From Gudongella sp051744365 (GTDB taxonomy: Bacteria > Bacillota > Clostridia > Tissierellales > Tissierellaceae), in assembly GCA_051744365.1 (NCBI GenBank), contig JBNJCX010000002.1:1-64000 (forward strand): 64,000 bases of DNA. Reading direction: 5' to 3'. This document shows positions 52,522 through 61,274 of this stretch, one piece after another. Under the pieces are notes generated by a model. It did no database searches and had not been told where the DNA came from. It was given only the letters and a program-made list of their open reading frames with translations. Every line of letters begins with the position of its first letter. Position 1 is the stretch's first letter. The translations under genes and the position numbers were made by a program.

Positions 52522-54522
52522 TTAGTCTTCTTTTGTCATTTCTTCTATAGTAGTATTGAAATCATCTTCCTTGTGAGTCTCTTCCTTCTCCTCTTTAGCT
52601 TCGACAGGAGCTTCCTCTTCAGATTCATCTGATTCCATCGCATCTTTAGCACTTAGGCTGATCTTCTTGTCAGCTTCATTGATTTCTGTTATCTTAACAG
52701 TAACCTTGTCTCCAACCTTTAGAACATCTGATGGTTTTTCAACATGGTCCTTTGAAATCTGTGATACGTGCAGTAGACCATCGACACCTTTTATTACTCT
52801 TACAAATGCACCGAAGTCAAGAATATTTACGACCTCTCCTTCAATGATATCCCCTACCTTGTATTCTTTAATAAATACATCCCAGGGCTCCTCTTTGGTC
52901 TGCTTTAGACCAAGAGATATTCTGTTCTTCTCCTTGTCAAACGCCAGGACCTTGACCTCAACACTTTCTCCTTCCTTCAACACTTCTGAAGGATGCTTGA
53001 CTCTGAACCAAGCAAGGTCTGAGATATGAATAAGTCCATCAATTCCTCCAAGGTCTACGAATGCACCGAAATCAGTAAGTCTTTGAACAACACCTGTAAG
53101 GATCTCTCCTTCTTCGATTGTTTCCCAAAGCTCTGCTCTCTTCTTCTCAACTTCAACCTTCTCAACAGCTTTTCTAGAAAGAATCATTCTTCTCTTTTGA
53201 ATATCAAAATCTATAATTTTCGCCTTTAATGTCTGACCCTTAAATTGATTTAAGTCTGATACGTAATTCATTGAAATCTGTGATGCAGGCATAAAACCGT
53301 TAACGCCGTTTACAAGGACAGTGAGTCCACCCTTTACTGCGTTAAGAACCTTAACTTCAAGTATTTCTTCGTTCTTGTATGATTCTTCAAGAACCTCCCA
53401 ATCCTTTATAAAATCAACTCTCTTAGCTGAAAGTACAACATTACCTTCACCATCATCAAGCTTCATTACATAAACATCAATTTCATCACCAACATTGAAA
53501 AGTTTTTTTGGATCAACTTCAGCTTCCTTTTCCTTTGACATTTCACTCTTTACAATAATCCCATCACTCTTGTAGTTGATGTTTACCATTACCTCGTTGT
53601 TTGTTACATAAAGTACTGTTCCTTTCAGAACGTCACCTCTGTTGACCCTTTTAAATGAACTCTCAATTGCTTCCATCATTTCATCTTTGTTATAATTCTC
53701 CATTACCTTAACAGCCTCCTTAATTATCCAATCAGGTGTTGAAGCACCTGCGGTTATTCCTATTGTATTAAAATTCTGTAGCTTTTGTAAAGCTAATTCT
53801 TCAATAGTTTCAATATGATATACATTTTCACAATATCTACTGCCTATTTCAGCCAGCTTGGTTGTATTTGAGCTTTGTTTCCCTCCAATTACAATCATCG
53901 CATCGACTTTTTTTGCTACTTTCTCAGCAGCCTCCTGTCTGAGTTTTGTAGCATTACAGATAGTGTTGAACAATACAACCTCATCTGATTTTTCCTCAAC
54001 AATTTTGCTGAGTTCAATAAATTTGTTCAGTCTGTTTGTTGTCTGCGATACAACACAGGATTTTTCCATATTTGGTAATTCAATGGCTTCCTCGCGACTG
54101 TTGACAATATAAGCTTTATCTTCACACCATCCGTTTATCCCAATTATCTCAGGGTGATTCTTGTCACCTATGATAACGATGGTGTAACCCATAGAATGGT
54201 AATCTTCAACCTTCTTATGGACAGCCTTCACATAGGGACAGGTACAATCTACCCTGTGTAGTCCTGATTTTTCAATCTCTTCCGCAATGCTTTTTGGGAC
54301 ACCATGAGATCTTATGATTATTCTTCCCTCAGGAATCTTGGAAAAATCATCTATTGTATCCAGACCCTTGTCCTTAAGTGACTTAACAGCCTGGGGATTG
54401 TGAATAAGTGGTCCATAGGAATAAACTTTTGTTCCTTCCCTGGATAGCTCATCTTCAGTCATTTTGACTGCCCTGTCTACACCGAAACAGAATCCTGCGT
54501 TCTCAGCCAATATAATTTTCAC
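52522..54522 (-). CDS. ispH: Fusion of HMBPP reductase (IspH) and ribosomal protein S1
   Basis: 666 aa. Residues 1-285 are IspH, the [4Fe-4S] enzyme forming IPP and DMAPP; its cluster cysteines are in GFCFGVDRAV, VDCTCPYV and TICNATKLR. Residues about 300-640 hold four S1 RNA-binding domains, for example GVVQRLTDFGAFVDLGGIDG (third) and GEVVNILDFGAFVRVIKGVD (fourth), followed by an acidic tail. This fusion is known in Clostridia. The start is GTG, four bases after plsC, with GGGAGG upstream. The S1 part probably also serves the ribosome. Confidence 0.96.
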   Translation of the reverse strand: MKIILAENAGFCFGVDRAVKMTEDELSREGTKVYSYGPLIHNPQAVKSLKDKGLDTIDDFSKIPEGRIIIRSHGVPKSIAEEIEKSGLHRVDCTCPYVKAVHKKVEDYHSMGYTIVIIGDKNHPEIIGINGWCEDKAYIVNSREEAIELPNMEKSCVVSQTTNRLNKFIELSKIVEEKSDEVVLFNTICNATKLRQEAAEKVAKKVDAMIVIGGKQSSNTTKLAEIGSRYCENVYHIETIEELALQKLQNFNTIGITAGASTPDWIIKEAVKVMENYNKDEMMEAIESSFKRVNRGDVLKGTVLYVTNNEVMVNINYKSDGIIVKSEMSKEKEAEVDPKKLFNVGDEIDVYVMKLDDGEGNVVLSAKRVDFIKDWEVLEESYKNEEILEVKVLNAVKGGLTVLVNGVNGFMPASQISMNYVSDLNQFKGQTLKAKIIDFDIQKRRMILSRKAVEKVEVEKKRAELWETIEEGEILTGVVQRLTDFGAFVDLGGIDGLIHISDLAWFRVKHPSEVLKEGESVEVKVLAFDKEKNRISLGLKQTKEEPWDVFIKEYKVGDIIEGEVVNILDFGAFVRVIKGVDGLLHVSQISKDHVEKPSDVLKVGDKVTVKITEINEADKKISLSAKDAMESDESEEEAPVEAKEEKEETHKEDDFNTTIEEMTKED

Positions 54523-54525
54523 TTT

Positions 54526-55104
54526 TTAGCCTCCCAACGCATATATCTTAGCCAGGATTGCCTGGCTTATATTGCTGTACTCCTCGTTGCCCAACTTTCC
54601 GGAGTATTTCTTGTGGTATTCCAGTGGCTCTCCAATTACTATTCGAAGCCTGCTGAATAATTTATAGCTACCCTCGATATAAACCGGTAATACGGGTGCC
54701 TTCGATTTCATTGCCAGTAAGGCTACACCGGCTTTAGCATTTCCCGGATCATATTCCTTTACCCGGGTTCCTTCAGGAAATATCCCTAGTACCTTCTCTG
54801 ATTTCAAAATCCGCAAAGCAGTTTTTACGGCTGAAATATCTGCTATATGCCTGTCAACTGGGAATACTCCCAACCATCTAAGTGGAACCTTGAGAATCTT
54901 AACATCAAAAAGTTCCTTTTTCCCCATCCAGGCGATTTTTCTTGGGAAGATTGAGGCAATTATTAGTGGATCCCAGTTGCTCCTGTGATTTGAACACAAG
55001 ACAAGTCTTCCACTTCCGGGAATATGGTCCTTGCCTTCAACCTTGATTCCAAATACTATATTGAAGACAACAAAGGCTATAGCCTTAACCAATGAATAAA
55101 ACAA
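54526..55104 (-). CDS. plsC: 1-acyl-sn-glycerol-3-phosphate acyltransferase
   Basis: Membrane-associated acyltransferase making phosphatidic acid, the CdsA substrate. HX4D motif in CSNHRSNWDP (about residues 36-45), and FPEGTR (about 110-115). 192 aa with an N-terminal hydrophobic helix. The start is TTG, with AAGGAGGGG about ten bases before and only two bases after the cmk stop. The cmk-plsC-ispH/rpsA order is conserved in Clostridia. Confidence 0.93.
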   Translation of the reverse strand: MFYSLVKAIAFVVFNIVFGIKVEGKDHIPGSGRLVLCSNHRSNWDPLIIASIFPRKIAWMGKKELFDVKILKVPLRWLGVFPVDRHIADISAVKTALRILKSEKVLGIFPEGTRVKEYDPGNAKAGVALLAMKSKAPVLPVYIEGSYKLFSRLRIVIGEPLEYHKKYSGKLGNEEYSNISQAILAKIYALGG

Positions 55105-55106
55105 TC

Positions 55107-55769
55107 CTATTTCCCCTCCTTTACCAAGTCGATAATCAGGTCAACAGTATCCTCAATGCTGAGTTCGGTCGTGTCAACGAGGATGGAATCCTCAGTTCTG
55201 GTAAGTGGTGACTCTTTCCTGGTGCTGTCTATTTCATCACGTCTGCGAATGTCATCGATAATACTCTGGAGAGTAATATCTTCTACTCCCTTGTCCAGAA
55301 GCTCCAGATATCTTCGTCTTCCTCTTTCCTCAACCGATGCCGTTATAAAAAACTTGAAGTCTGCATAAGGCAGAACAACAGTCGTTATATCCCGGCCATC
55401 CATAACCACTGATTTGCATCCAGCCATTTCCTGCTGAAGTGAAACCATCTTGTTTCTTACTTCCTTGATGCTGGCAATATATGAGACATTGTCACTTATG
55501 CGATTGTCTCTTATTTCGTCATCGACCATCTTTCCATCCAGGTAAATGTGGTTGTCATTGAAATATATATCAGTGGAATCAAGAAGGGATTTAACCTCAT
55601 CCTGATTCTGTGGATCGAGATTGTTTTGCAGTACCTTCAGGGTGTATGCCCGGTACATGGCTCCTGTATCTATATATTCAAAATTTAGCCTTTTTGCCAC
55701 TATTCTGGCTACTGTACTTTTCCCGGCTCCAGCCGGACCATCTATTGCAATTGAATAATGCCTGGTCAT
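55107..55769 (-). CDS. cmk: Cytidylate kinase
   Basis: Phosphorylates CMP and dCMP. P-loop GPAGAGKST (about residues 10-18), FEYIDTGAMYRA (about 31-42), GRDITTVVLP and the lid RRDEIDSTRKESPL (about 181-194). 220 aa from ATG 55769, which has GCGGAGG upstream. The frame is open 47 further codons to 55910, but that sequence covers a terminator-like hairpin and is not family-like, so it is treated as leader. Confidence 0.95.
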   Translation of the reverse strand: MTRHYSIAIDGPAGAGKSTVARIVAKRLNFEYIDTGAMYRAYTLKVLQNNLDPQNQDEVKSLLDSTDIYFNDNHIYLDGKMVDDEIRDNRISDNVSYIASIKEVRNKMVSLQQEMAGCKSVVMDGRDITTVVLPYADFKFFITASVEERGRRRYLELLDKGVEDITLQSIIDDIRRRDEIDSTRKESPLTRTEDSILVDTTELSIEDTVDLIIDLVKEGK

Positions 55770-56052
55770 AATCTGTCCTCCGCAAAAAAAGAATAACCAC
55801 CGCGAGGTGGCTTGAATACAAGTAGTGGTAATGTCTAAGACTATTGACATCTCCAGATGTTTCAACCTGGGGTGGGTTCGATCCAGATGTATTGTAGTAG
55901 AAAAAATCATGTTGATAACCTTATCCTCATTTAGGTGGTTTTAGTCGTCAATCTTCCTCTTGATCTATTGCAATGTAATAAAACGGCAACAGATTCTCCT
56001 CTACAGTAATAGCCTTCATATATATACTACGTATCTACAAACTCTCCACTTG
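55770..56052 (-). promoter_or_regulatory. Long cmk operon leader (about 280 nt)
   Basis: This fills the 317-bp gap between the flavoprotein gene and cmk. Besides the hairpin above it has ACATC-tgga-GATGT (about 55846-55859), two copies of ACATCTGG (- strand) and a 23-codon frame (56019-55948) without a good ribosome site. No known riboswitch or T-box signature was recognised. The arrangement (promoter, long structured leader, hairpin plus T run) suggests attenuation. Confidence 0.5.
55784..55810 (-). terminator. Terminator-like hairpin in the cmk leader
   Basis: CCACC-TCGC-GGTGG (55797-55810, - strand) followed by TTATTC and seven T. It lies about 15-28 bases before the cmk start, so it could attenuate the operon. 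Confidence 0.6.
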
Positions 56053-56081
56053 ATTATATAATAAACACGCCATATAAACAA
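56053..56081 (-). promoter_or_regulatory. Promoter of the cmk-plsC-ispH/rpsA operon
   Basis: On the - strand TTGTTT (56081-56076), 17-bp spacer, TATAAT (56058-56053). Transcription would begin near 56046. Confidence 0.65.
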
Positions 56082-56086
56082 GCTAT

Positions 56087-57307
56087 TTATACATTTATTC
56101 CTGCCAAATATCCTGTTGAATACGCTATTTGAAGATTATATCCCCCAGTCAGTGCGTCGATGTCAATAATCTCACCTGCAAAGTAGAGGCCTGGTATTAT
56201 CCTAGACTCCATTGTGGAGGGATTTATCTCTTTTACATTGATTCCGCCAGAAGTTATAATCGCCTCTTCAAGCGGTCTGAAGCCTTTAAAATCAAGAGGA
56301 AACCCCTTCAAGGCATCAACAAGGCTTTCCCTTTCCTCTTTAGTGATCTGATGCACGATCTTGTCAGGGTAGATTCCAGAGGCTTCAATAATCCATGGAA
56401 TAATTCTCTGTGGCAATAAATCGTTTAGTGCGTTTTTAAGCTGCTTATTGCTATACTGAGCAAAATCTCTCATAATTCTTGCATTGAGCTTATCCTTATC
56501 AAGTGCTGGCTTCAAATCAAGTCTGAGACTAATCTCTTTTTTTATACTGTTGATGTAATTGCTTATGGTTAGTACAATCGGACCGGATATTCCATAATGT
56601 GTAAACACCATTTCTCCGAATTCACTATGAACCTCTTTTTTACCTGAAAATGCTTTTAAGGTTACATTTTTTAGTGACAATCCCATAAGGTCATCTAACC
56701 AAGAATTGTTTAATTCAATAGGGACCAGACTCGGTCTAAGATCGGTTACTGTATGTCCCAGAGATTTAGCAAAATTAAATCCATCTCCAGTTGAACCTGT
56801 AGCCGTATAGCTTTTTCCCCCAGAGCTTAAAATAAGTCGATCGAATTGAAGTGTTTCTCCATCTCTAATGTATACGCTGAAAAGCTCACCATCATACTTT
56901 ATGTGTGTAACATCTGAATTCAATCTTACCTTAACCCCTGAATCCTGAAGATATCTAGTGAAGGCTTTGATTACATCGCTTGATTTGTCACTTTCAGGAA
57001 ATACTCTGTTTCCCCTTTCAATTTTCAACTTCAGACCATACTTTTTAAGTAGATCCATTATTGCATTATTGTCAAATGTATAAAAACTGCTATATAAAAA
57101 GTTTTTATTGGTTACAATTTTATCAAAAAACTCTTCGATAGGTGCAGAATTCGTAATATTGCATCTTCCTTTACCCGTTATAAACAGCTTTTTCCCAAGC
57201 TGATTATTTTTTTCCAGAAGTACTACATCATGTCCATTTGTTGCAGCAGCACCCGATGCCATGATTCCGGCTGGTCCGCCACCAATAACTCCTACTTTTA
57301 AACCCAT
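56087..57307 (-). CDS. HI0933/YhiN-family FAD-dependent oxidoreductase
   Basis: 406-aa flavoprotein. Dinucleotide-binding GVIGGGPAGIMAS (about residues 6-18), GKGRCNITNS (about 45-54), GGKSYTATGSTGDG (about 163-176) and the C-terminal GLYFAGEIIDIDALTGGYNLQ (shortened here) are typical. Members are common before cmk in Clostridia; their reaction is not established. Confidence 0.9.
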   Translation of the reverse strand: MGLKVGVIGGGPAGIMASGAAATNGHDVVLLEKNNQLGKKLFITGKGRCNITNSAPIEEFFDKIVTNKNFLYSSFYTFDNNAIMDLLKKYGLKLKIERGNRVFPESDKSSDVIKAFTRYLQDSGVKVRLNSDVTHIKYDGELFSVYIRDGETLQFDRLILSSGGKSYTATGSTGDGFNFAKSLGHTVTDLRPSLVPIELNNSWLDDLMGLSLKNVTLKAFSGKKEVHSEFGEMVFTHYGISGPIVLTISNYINSIKKEISLRLDLKPALDKDKLNARIMRDFAQYSNKQLKNALNDLLPQRIIPWIIEASGIYPDKIVHQITKEERESLVDALKGFPLDFKGFRPLEEAIITSGGINVKEINPSTMESRIIPGLYFAGEIIDIDALTGGYNLQIAYSTGYLAGINV

Positions 57308-57411
57308 ATAACCCTCTCCTTAAATGAATCATAACATAAAATGAGTTGTTTTTCTTATCATTTATGATAATATTTATTATGATTTTTGTTGAATTATTCC
57401 CTATTACTTAC

Positions 57412-57443
57412 ATTGAAAAATCCGTTGCAATATCACAACGGAT
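57412..57443 (-). terminator. Terminator after the RpiR regulator gene
   Basis: ATCCGTTG and CAACGGAT (57420-57443) pair; TTTTTC follows on the - strand. It ends the korDABC-regulator operon. Confidence 0.75.
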
Positions 57444-57465
57444 CTCAAGAATTTCTATATAGTTT

Positions 57466-58332
57466 TTATATGCTGCTTTCATTATATATACTGTAGGTCT
57501 TCCATACGTTCTCAAGCTCTTCGAAGTAGGGCGTTATGTCCTCTTTCTTCTCGCTTGCCAATGCCACTATGAATGCATTTATAAGGCTCATAGGTGCAAC
57601 CAGGGAATCCACAAAGGAAAGCATGTCACTCCTTGCAATTATAGTTATGTCCGACTTGTCAGATGCAGGTGAGATAAGACTGTCAGTAAAACTTACTATT
57701 TTACATCCCTTTTTCCTGGTGTACTCCAGGGCTTCCAGTGTCCTCTTTGAGTATCTTGGATAAGTCAGGCAGATAACGATGTCATTCTCTGTTGATTTTG
57801 CAAGCTGCTCGAATATATCATTTGCACCTGGTTTTATAAGCCTTACATTGTCAAAGATAAAATTCATATAGAAAGCCATATAGCCTGATAGAAATGAAGA
57901 GCTTCTCAATCCCATGATATATATATTCTTTGCATCAAGAGTCATCTCCACAGCCTCGTAGAATTTGTCAGAATCTACCTCTGACAGGGTCTTCCTCAGG
58001 TTATCTATATCCTTTTCCATAACCTTTGCAATGGAATGTTCATTCTTGGAATAATCCTCAGATAGATTTAGTCTCTGTACAGTAGTAAGCTTATTTCTGA
58101 TAAGCTCCTGCAGTTCCTTCTGCAACTCCTTGTAGCCTGAATAGCCAAGGGCATTTGCAAACCTTACTACAGTGGACTCACTTATACTCAGGTTATTTCC
58201 AAGAGCGGCGGCAGTCATAAAGGCCGCTTTGTCATATTGGTTTATCATATATTCTGCAATTATTCTCTGACCCTTGCTGAGCCTTGAATAATTGTCCTGA
58301 ATGTTCTTTATTACATTTGGATTAGTTGCCAT
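57466..58332 (-). CDS. RpiR/MurR-family transcriptional regulator
   Basis: 288 aa. N-terminal helix-turn-helix (LSKGQRIIAEYMINQYDKAA; ISESTVVRFANALGYSGYKE, about residues 48-67) and a C-terminal SIS sugar-isomerase-like domain (about 120-255; MGLRSSSFL). It is the last gene of the kor operon, 15 bases after korC, so it may sense a phosphorylated metabolite and control 2-oxoacid oxidation. RpiR members usually respond to sugar phosphates. Confidence 0.9.
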   Translation of the reverse strand: MATNPNVIKNIQDNYSRLSKGQRIIAEYMINQYDKAAFMTAAALGNNLSISESTVVRFANALGYSGYKELQKELQELIRNKLTTVQRLNLSEDYSKNEHSIAKVMEKDIDNLRKTLSEVDSDKFYEAVEMTLDAKNIYIMGLRSSSFLSGYMAFYMNFIFDNVRLIKPGANDIFEQLAKSTENDIVICLTYPRYSKRTLEALEYTRKKGCKIVSFTDSLISPASDKSDITIIARSDMLSFVDSLVAPMSLINAFIVALASEKKEDITPYFEELENVWKTYSIYNESSI

Positions 58333-58347
58333 CCGGTCACAACCTTT

Positions 58348-58875
58348 CTATTTGACAAGTCTGTAACCCTCTTGAAGAGCAGCCTTGTTCAGTTCCTCAG
58401 TTCCCTTGGGTACTCTTGATAACACTGCTTTTTCCAGGGATTCCTGTGAAACTATATCTGTTATGCTGTATATCGCACCCAGGGCAACAATATTTGCAAC
58501 CATGGGCTTGCCTAGTTTTGTTGTTGCAGTTGAAAGGATAGGTATCTTGTAAACTTCTATATCTTCTCTTTCAGGAACTTCAACTGAATCATCTATTACA
58601 AGTATTCCGCCCGACTTCAATTTATCAAGATACTTGTCGCATGAAAGCTGAGTCAATGAAAGCAGCAAGTCACAATGCTCAACCTTTGGAAATGATATTT
58701 CATCTTCACTTATAATTACCTCTGCCTTGCTTGCTCCTCCTCTTGCCTCTGGTCCGTAGGACTGTGACTGGAGAGCATTTTTCCCATCAAGGATTGCAGC
58801 CTCGGCCAGAATTATTCCCCCTGTTATTAGCCCCTGTCCACCGGCACCTGAAAATCTCAATTCCCAACGTTTCAT
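58348..58875 (-). CDS. 2-oxoacid:ferredoxin oxidoreductase, gamma subunit
   Basis: 175-aa gamma subunit. FSGAGGQGLITGGIILAEAA (about residues 8-27) and SYGPEARGGASKAEVIIS (about 39-56) are the domain signatures. It completes the delta-alpha-beta-gamma set of a four-subunit KorDABC/VorDABC-type enzyme that oxidatively decarboxylates a 2-oxoacid to acyl-CoA and reduces ferredoxin. Confidence 0.92.
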   Translation of the reverse strand: MKRWELRFSGAGGQGLITGGIILAEAAILDGKNALQSQSYGPEARGGASKAEVIISEDEISFPKVEHCDLLLSLTQLSCDKYLDKLKSGGILVIDDSVEVPEREDIEVYKIPILSTATTKLGKPMVANIVALGAIYSITDIVSQESLEKAVLSRVPKGTEELNKAALQEGYRLVK

Positions 58876-58876
58876 G

Positions 58877-59698
58877 TTAGCCCTCCTTCTTTACGGATGC
58901 AATTAGCTTTCCATATGCCTCTGTATACTCAGGTCTCTCTATATTGTGTAGTTCTCCTATTACAAACTTGCCTTCCTTCTTTTCATCGGGAAGCTTGTCC
59001 CATGCAATCTTATTAATTGCACTTTCCTTTAAATATGTTACCATATCAACTGCTGTACCTTTCTTATTCTTTCTGCCGTAGTATGTTGGGCATGTTGACA
59101 TGGCCTCAATAAATGAGAAGCCTTTATTCTGTATGCCTGCGATAATATTCTTCTCCAGCATGTTGGCAGCGAAAATAGTACCCCTGGCAACATAGGAGGC
59201 TCCCGCAGCTGCTGCGAGATTGCACAGGTCAAAGTTTGGATCTACGCTTCCGTATGGAGCAGTAGTTCCCTTTTCTCCTGTAGGAGTTGTGGGAGAGAAC
59301 TGACCTCCTGTCATTCCATAGGTATTATTGTTGAATACAATTGTTGTTATATCTATATTTCTTCTTGCAGCATGTATCAGGTGATTGCCACCTATAGCAG
59401 ATGAGTCTCCATCACCTGTAACTATTATTACCTTCAGCTCAGGATTAGCCATCTTTATACCGGTTGCAAAGGCCAGAGCTCTTCCATGTGTTGTATGAAG
59501 AGTATTGAAATCCAGATATCCCGGTGCTCTTGATGAACAACCGATTCCGGAAACAACGCATACATTGTCCTTGTCCAGTCCAAGTGTATCAACAGCCTTT
59601 ACCAATGCTCTTGTAACGATTCCGTTTCCGCAGCCTGGACACCATATATGAGGCAGATTCTGTGTTCTAAAATACTTATTAACTAATTCACTAGGCAT
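58877..59698 (-). CDS. 2-oxoacid:ferredoxin oxidoreductase, beta subunit (TPP-binding)
   Basis: 273 aa. WCPGCGNG (about residues 19-26) contributes Cys for a cluster, and the thiamine diphosphate/Mg site is GDGDSSAIGGNHLIHAARRN (about 95-114) with NNNTYGMTGGQ (about 122-132). The SPTTPxG element is typical of 2-oxoglutarate enzymes (KorB), but 2-oxoisovalerate cannot be excluded. Overlaps the alpha gene by eight bases. Confidence 0.92.
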   Translation of the reverse strand: MPSELVNKYFRTQNLPHIWCPGCGNGIVTRALVKAVDTLGLDKDNVCVVSGIGCSSRAPGYLDFNTLHTTHGRALAFATGIKMANPELKVIIVTGDGDSSAIGGNHLIHAARRNIDITTIVFNNNTYGMTGGQFSPTTPTGEKGTTAPYGSVDPNFDLCNLAAAAGASYVARGTIFAANMLEKNIIAGIQNKGFSFIEAMSTCPTYYGRKNKKGTAVDMVTYLKESAINKIAWDKLPDEKKEGKFVIGELHNIERPEYTEAYGKLIASVKKEG

Positions 59699-60827
59699 TT
59701 TTATCCTCCTTCACAAGTGAGACTATTTCATCAGGAGTGATTATATCTCCGTTGATCTTGCCGAATTTCTCAACTTCAGTATGCTTGCCTGCGATTCTGT
59801 CAACCTCCAGGAAGTACTGACCGGCATTGAGCTCAACAACAAATATCTTCTTCATTTTCTTGCCAAGCTCTCTTAGCTGATCTTCAGCAGATGGCCAGAT
59901 GGTTATAGGTCTGAAAAGACCGACCTTGTAGCCCTGGCTTCTTAATGTATCAACTGCTGATTTAGAAGATCTTGCAATTGATCCAAAGGATACAATTGCT
60001 ATCTCCGCATCATCAAGCATATATTCCTCATAGGTAACTATATCCTTCTTGTTGTTTTCAATTTTTCCGATCAGCCTGTTCAGAAGCTTGCCGGCAACGT
60101 GTTCATTTCCGGATGGGAATCCGGTTTCATCGTGAACAAGTCCTGTTACATGGTATCTGTAGCCCTCTCCGAAGGCTGCCATTTCTGGTACGATATCTCC
60201 ATCTTTTACCTTGAATGCCTTGTAGTCTGATGGTGAGCATTTCGGCTTCTTTCTATCCAATATTTCAACATCATCGTTTTCAGGAATTTCAATTTTCTCC
60301 CTCATATGACCTATAATTTCATCCAAAAGAAGAATTACAGGTGTTCTATATTTTTCAGCCAGATTAAATGCTCTAATTGTCATGTAATAGATTTCCTTAA
60401 CTGAAGATGGATAAAGTACTATTATTGAGTGATCCCCATGAGTTCCCCATCTGGACTGCATAATATCCCCCTGAGCAGGCGATGTTGGCAGACCTGTACT
60501 GGGACCGCTTCTTTGTACGTTTACAATCACACAGGGAGTTTCAGTTATGATCCCATACCCAATATTCTCCTGTTTCAGACTGAATCCTGGGCCTGATGTT
60601 GCAGTCATGGATTTGAGACCTGCCAGTGATCCCCCCAATGCAGCAGCAATACCTGCGATTTCATCTTCCATCTGAATAAACTTTCCTCCTACCTTGGGTA
60701 ATAGCTCAGCTGACAGTTCAGCTATTTCAGTAGACGGAGTTATAGGATAACCGGCATAAAACTTCATTCCTGCCTTCAATGCTCCGGCAACACAGGCTTC
60801 ATTACCCTGCATTAATTTTATACTCAT
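59691..60827 (-). CDS. 2-oxoacid:ferredoxin oxidoreductase, alpha subunit
   Basis: 378 aa. Pyrimidine-binding domain with MKFYAGYPITPSTEIAEL (about residues 21-38), TATSGPGFSLKQENIGYGI (about 75-93) and QRSGPSTGLPT (about 105-115); a C-terminal transketolase-like domain follows. Two bases separate it from the ferredoxin gene. With the adjacent subunits it makes a complete enzyme for amino-acid or TCA-type 2-oxoacid metabolism in an anaerobe. Confidence 0.93.
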   Translation of the reverse strand: MSIKLMQGNEACVAGALKAGMKFYAGYPITPSTEIAELSAELLPKVGGKFIQMEDEIAGIAAALGGSLAGLKSMTATSGPGFSLKQENIGYGIITETPCVIVNVQRSGPSTGLPTSPAQGDIMQSRWGTHGDHSIIVLYPSSVKEIYYMTIRAFNLAEKYRTPVILLLDEIIGHMREKIEIPENDDVEILDRKKPKCSPSDYKAFKVKDGDIVPEMAAFGEGYRYHVTGLVHDETGFPSGNEHVAGKLLNRLIGKIENNKKDIVTYEEYMLDDAEIAIVSFGSIARSSKSAVDTLRSQGYKVGLFRPITIWPSAEDQLRELGKKMKKIFVVELNAGQYFLEVDRIAGKHTEVEKFGKINGDIITPDEIVSLVKEDKNA

Positions 60828-60829
60828 TC

Positions 60830-61030
60830 TTATTCCTCCCTTAAGTATATTGCATAATCAGGACAACGCAATTCACATTGGCCACACATTATACAAGCTT
60901 CTGGATCAACTATTTCCACCTTGCCATCTTTTAACGCTAGAACACTCTTTGGGCAATATGCAACGCAAATGCCACAGCCCTTGCACCATTCCTTCTCAAC
61001 GGTAACAATTTTATCCTTCTTATCTGGCAT
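60830..61030 (-). CDS. 2-oxoacid:ferredoxin oxidoreductase, delta subunit (2[4Fe-4S] ferredoxin)
   Basis: 66 aa with two cluster motifs: CKGCGICVAYCPKSV (about residues 16-30) and CIMCGQCELRCPDYA (about 46-60). First gene of the operon; TAGGAGGG precedes the ATG. It passes electrons from the TPP enzyme to soluble ferredoxin. Confidence 0.94.
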   Translation of the reverse strand: MPDKKDKIVTVEKEWCKGCGICVAYCPKSVLALKDGKVEIVDPEACIMCGQCELRCPDYAIYLREE

Positions 61031-61068
61031 CGTTTTCCCTCCTATATGTAACTTGTTTACTTACCTAA

Positions 61069-61097
61069 ATAATAACAAAGTATATATGGATTTGCAA
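61069..61097 (-). promoter_or_regulatory. Promoter of the kor operon
   Basis: On the - strand TTGCAA (61097-61092), 17-bp spacer, TATTAT (61074-61069). Start near 61062, about 32 nt before korD. Confidence 0.6.
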
Positions 61098-61212
61098 GTT
61101 TTATTTCATAATTTAACCACTTTGGATTATTTTTGCAAGTTTGCTTTCAAACGATTGAATTTATGGACATTATCCAGTTTCTCCAATCTCCCTTATCCTA
61201 CTATTCTCAAAC

Positions 61213-61242
61213 AAAAAACAAGCCAACATCAGGCTTGCTTTT
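61213..61242. terminator. Bidirectional terminator after the carboxyltransferase gene
   Basis: CAAGCC and GGCTTG (61219-61237) pair over a 7-nt loop; a T run follows on both strands. On the - strand it ends the rluB-to-oadA-like transcript. Confidence 0.75.
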
Positions 61243-61274
61243 TGATAACATATTTATAAAGTTTTGTCCATTGC

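Noticed and set aside
55770..55910. N-terminal extension of Cmk to 55910
   Set aside because: The added 47 residues resemble no cytidylate kinase, cover a terminator-like hairpin, and the ATG at 55769 has an ideal GGAGG site.
55784..56052. T-box riboswitch in the cmk leader
   Set aside because: The T-box sequence TGGNACCGCG is absent, and the CCACC/GGTGG hairpin alone is not evidence for it.
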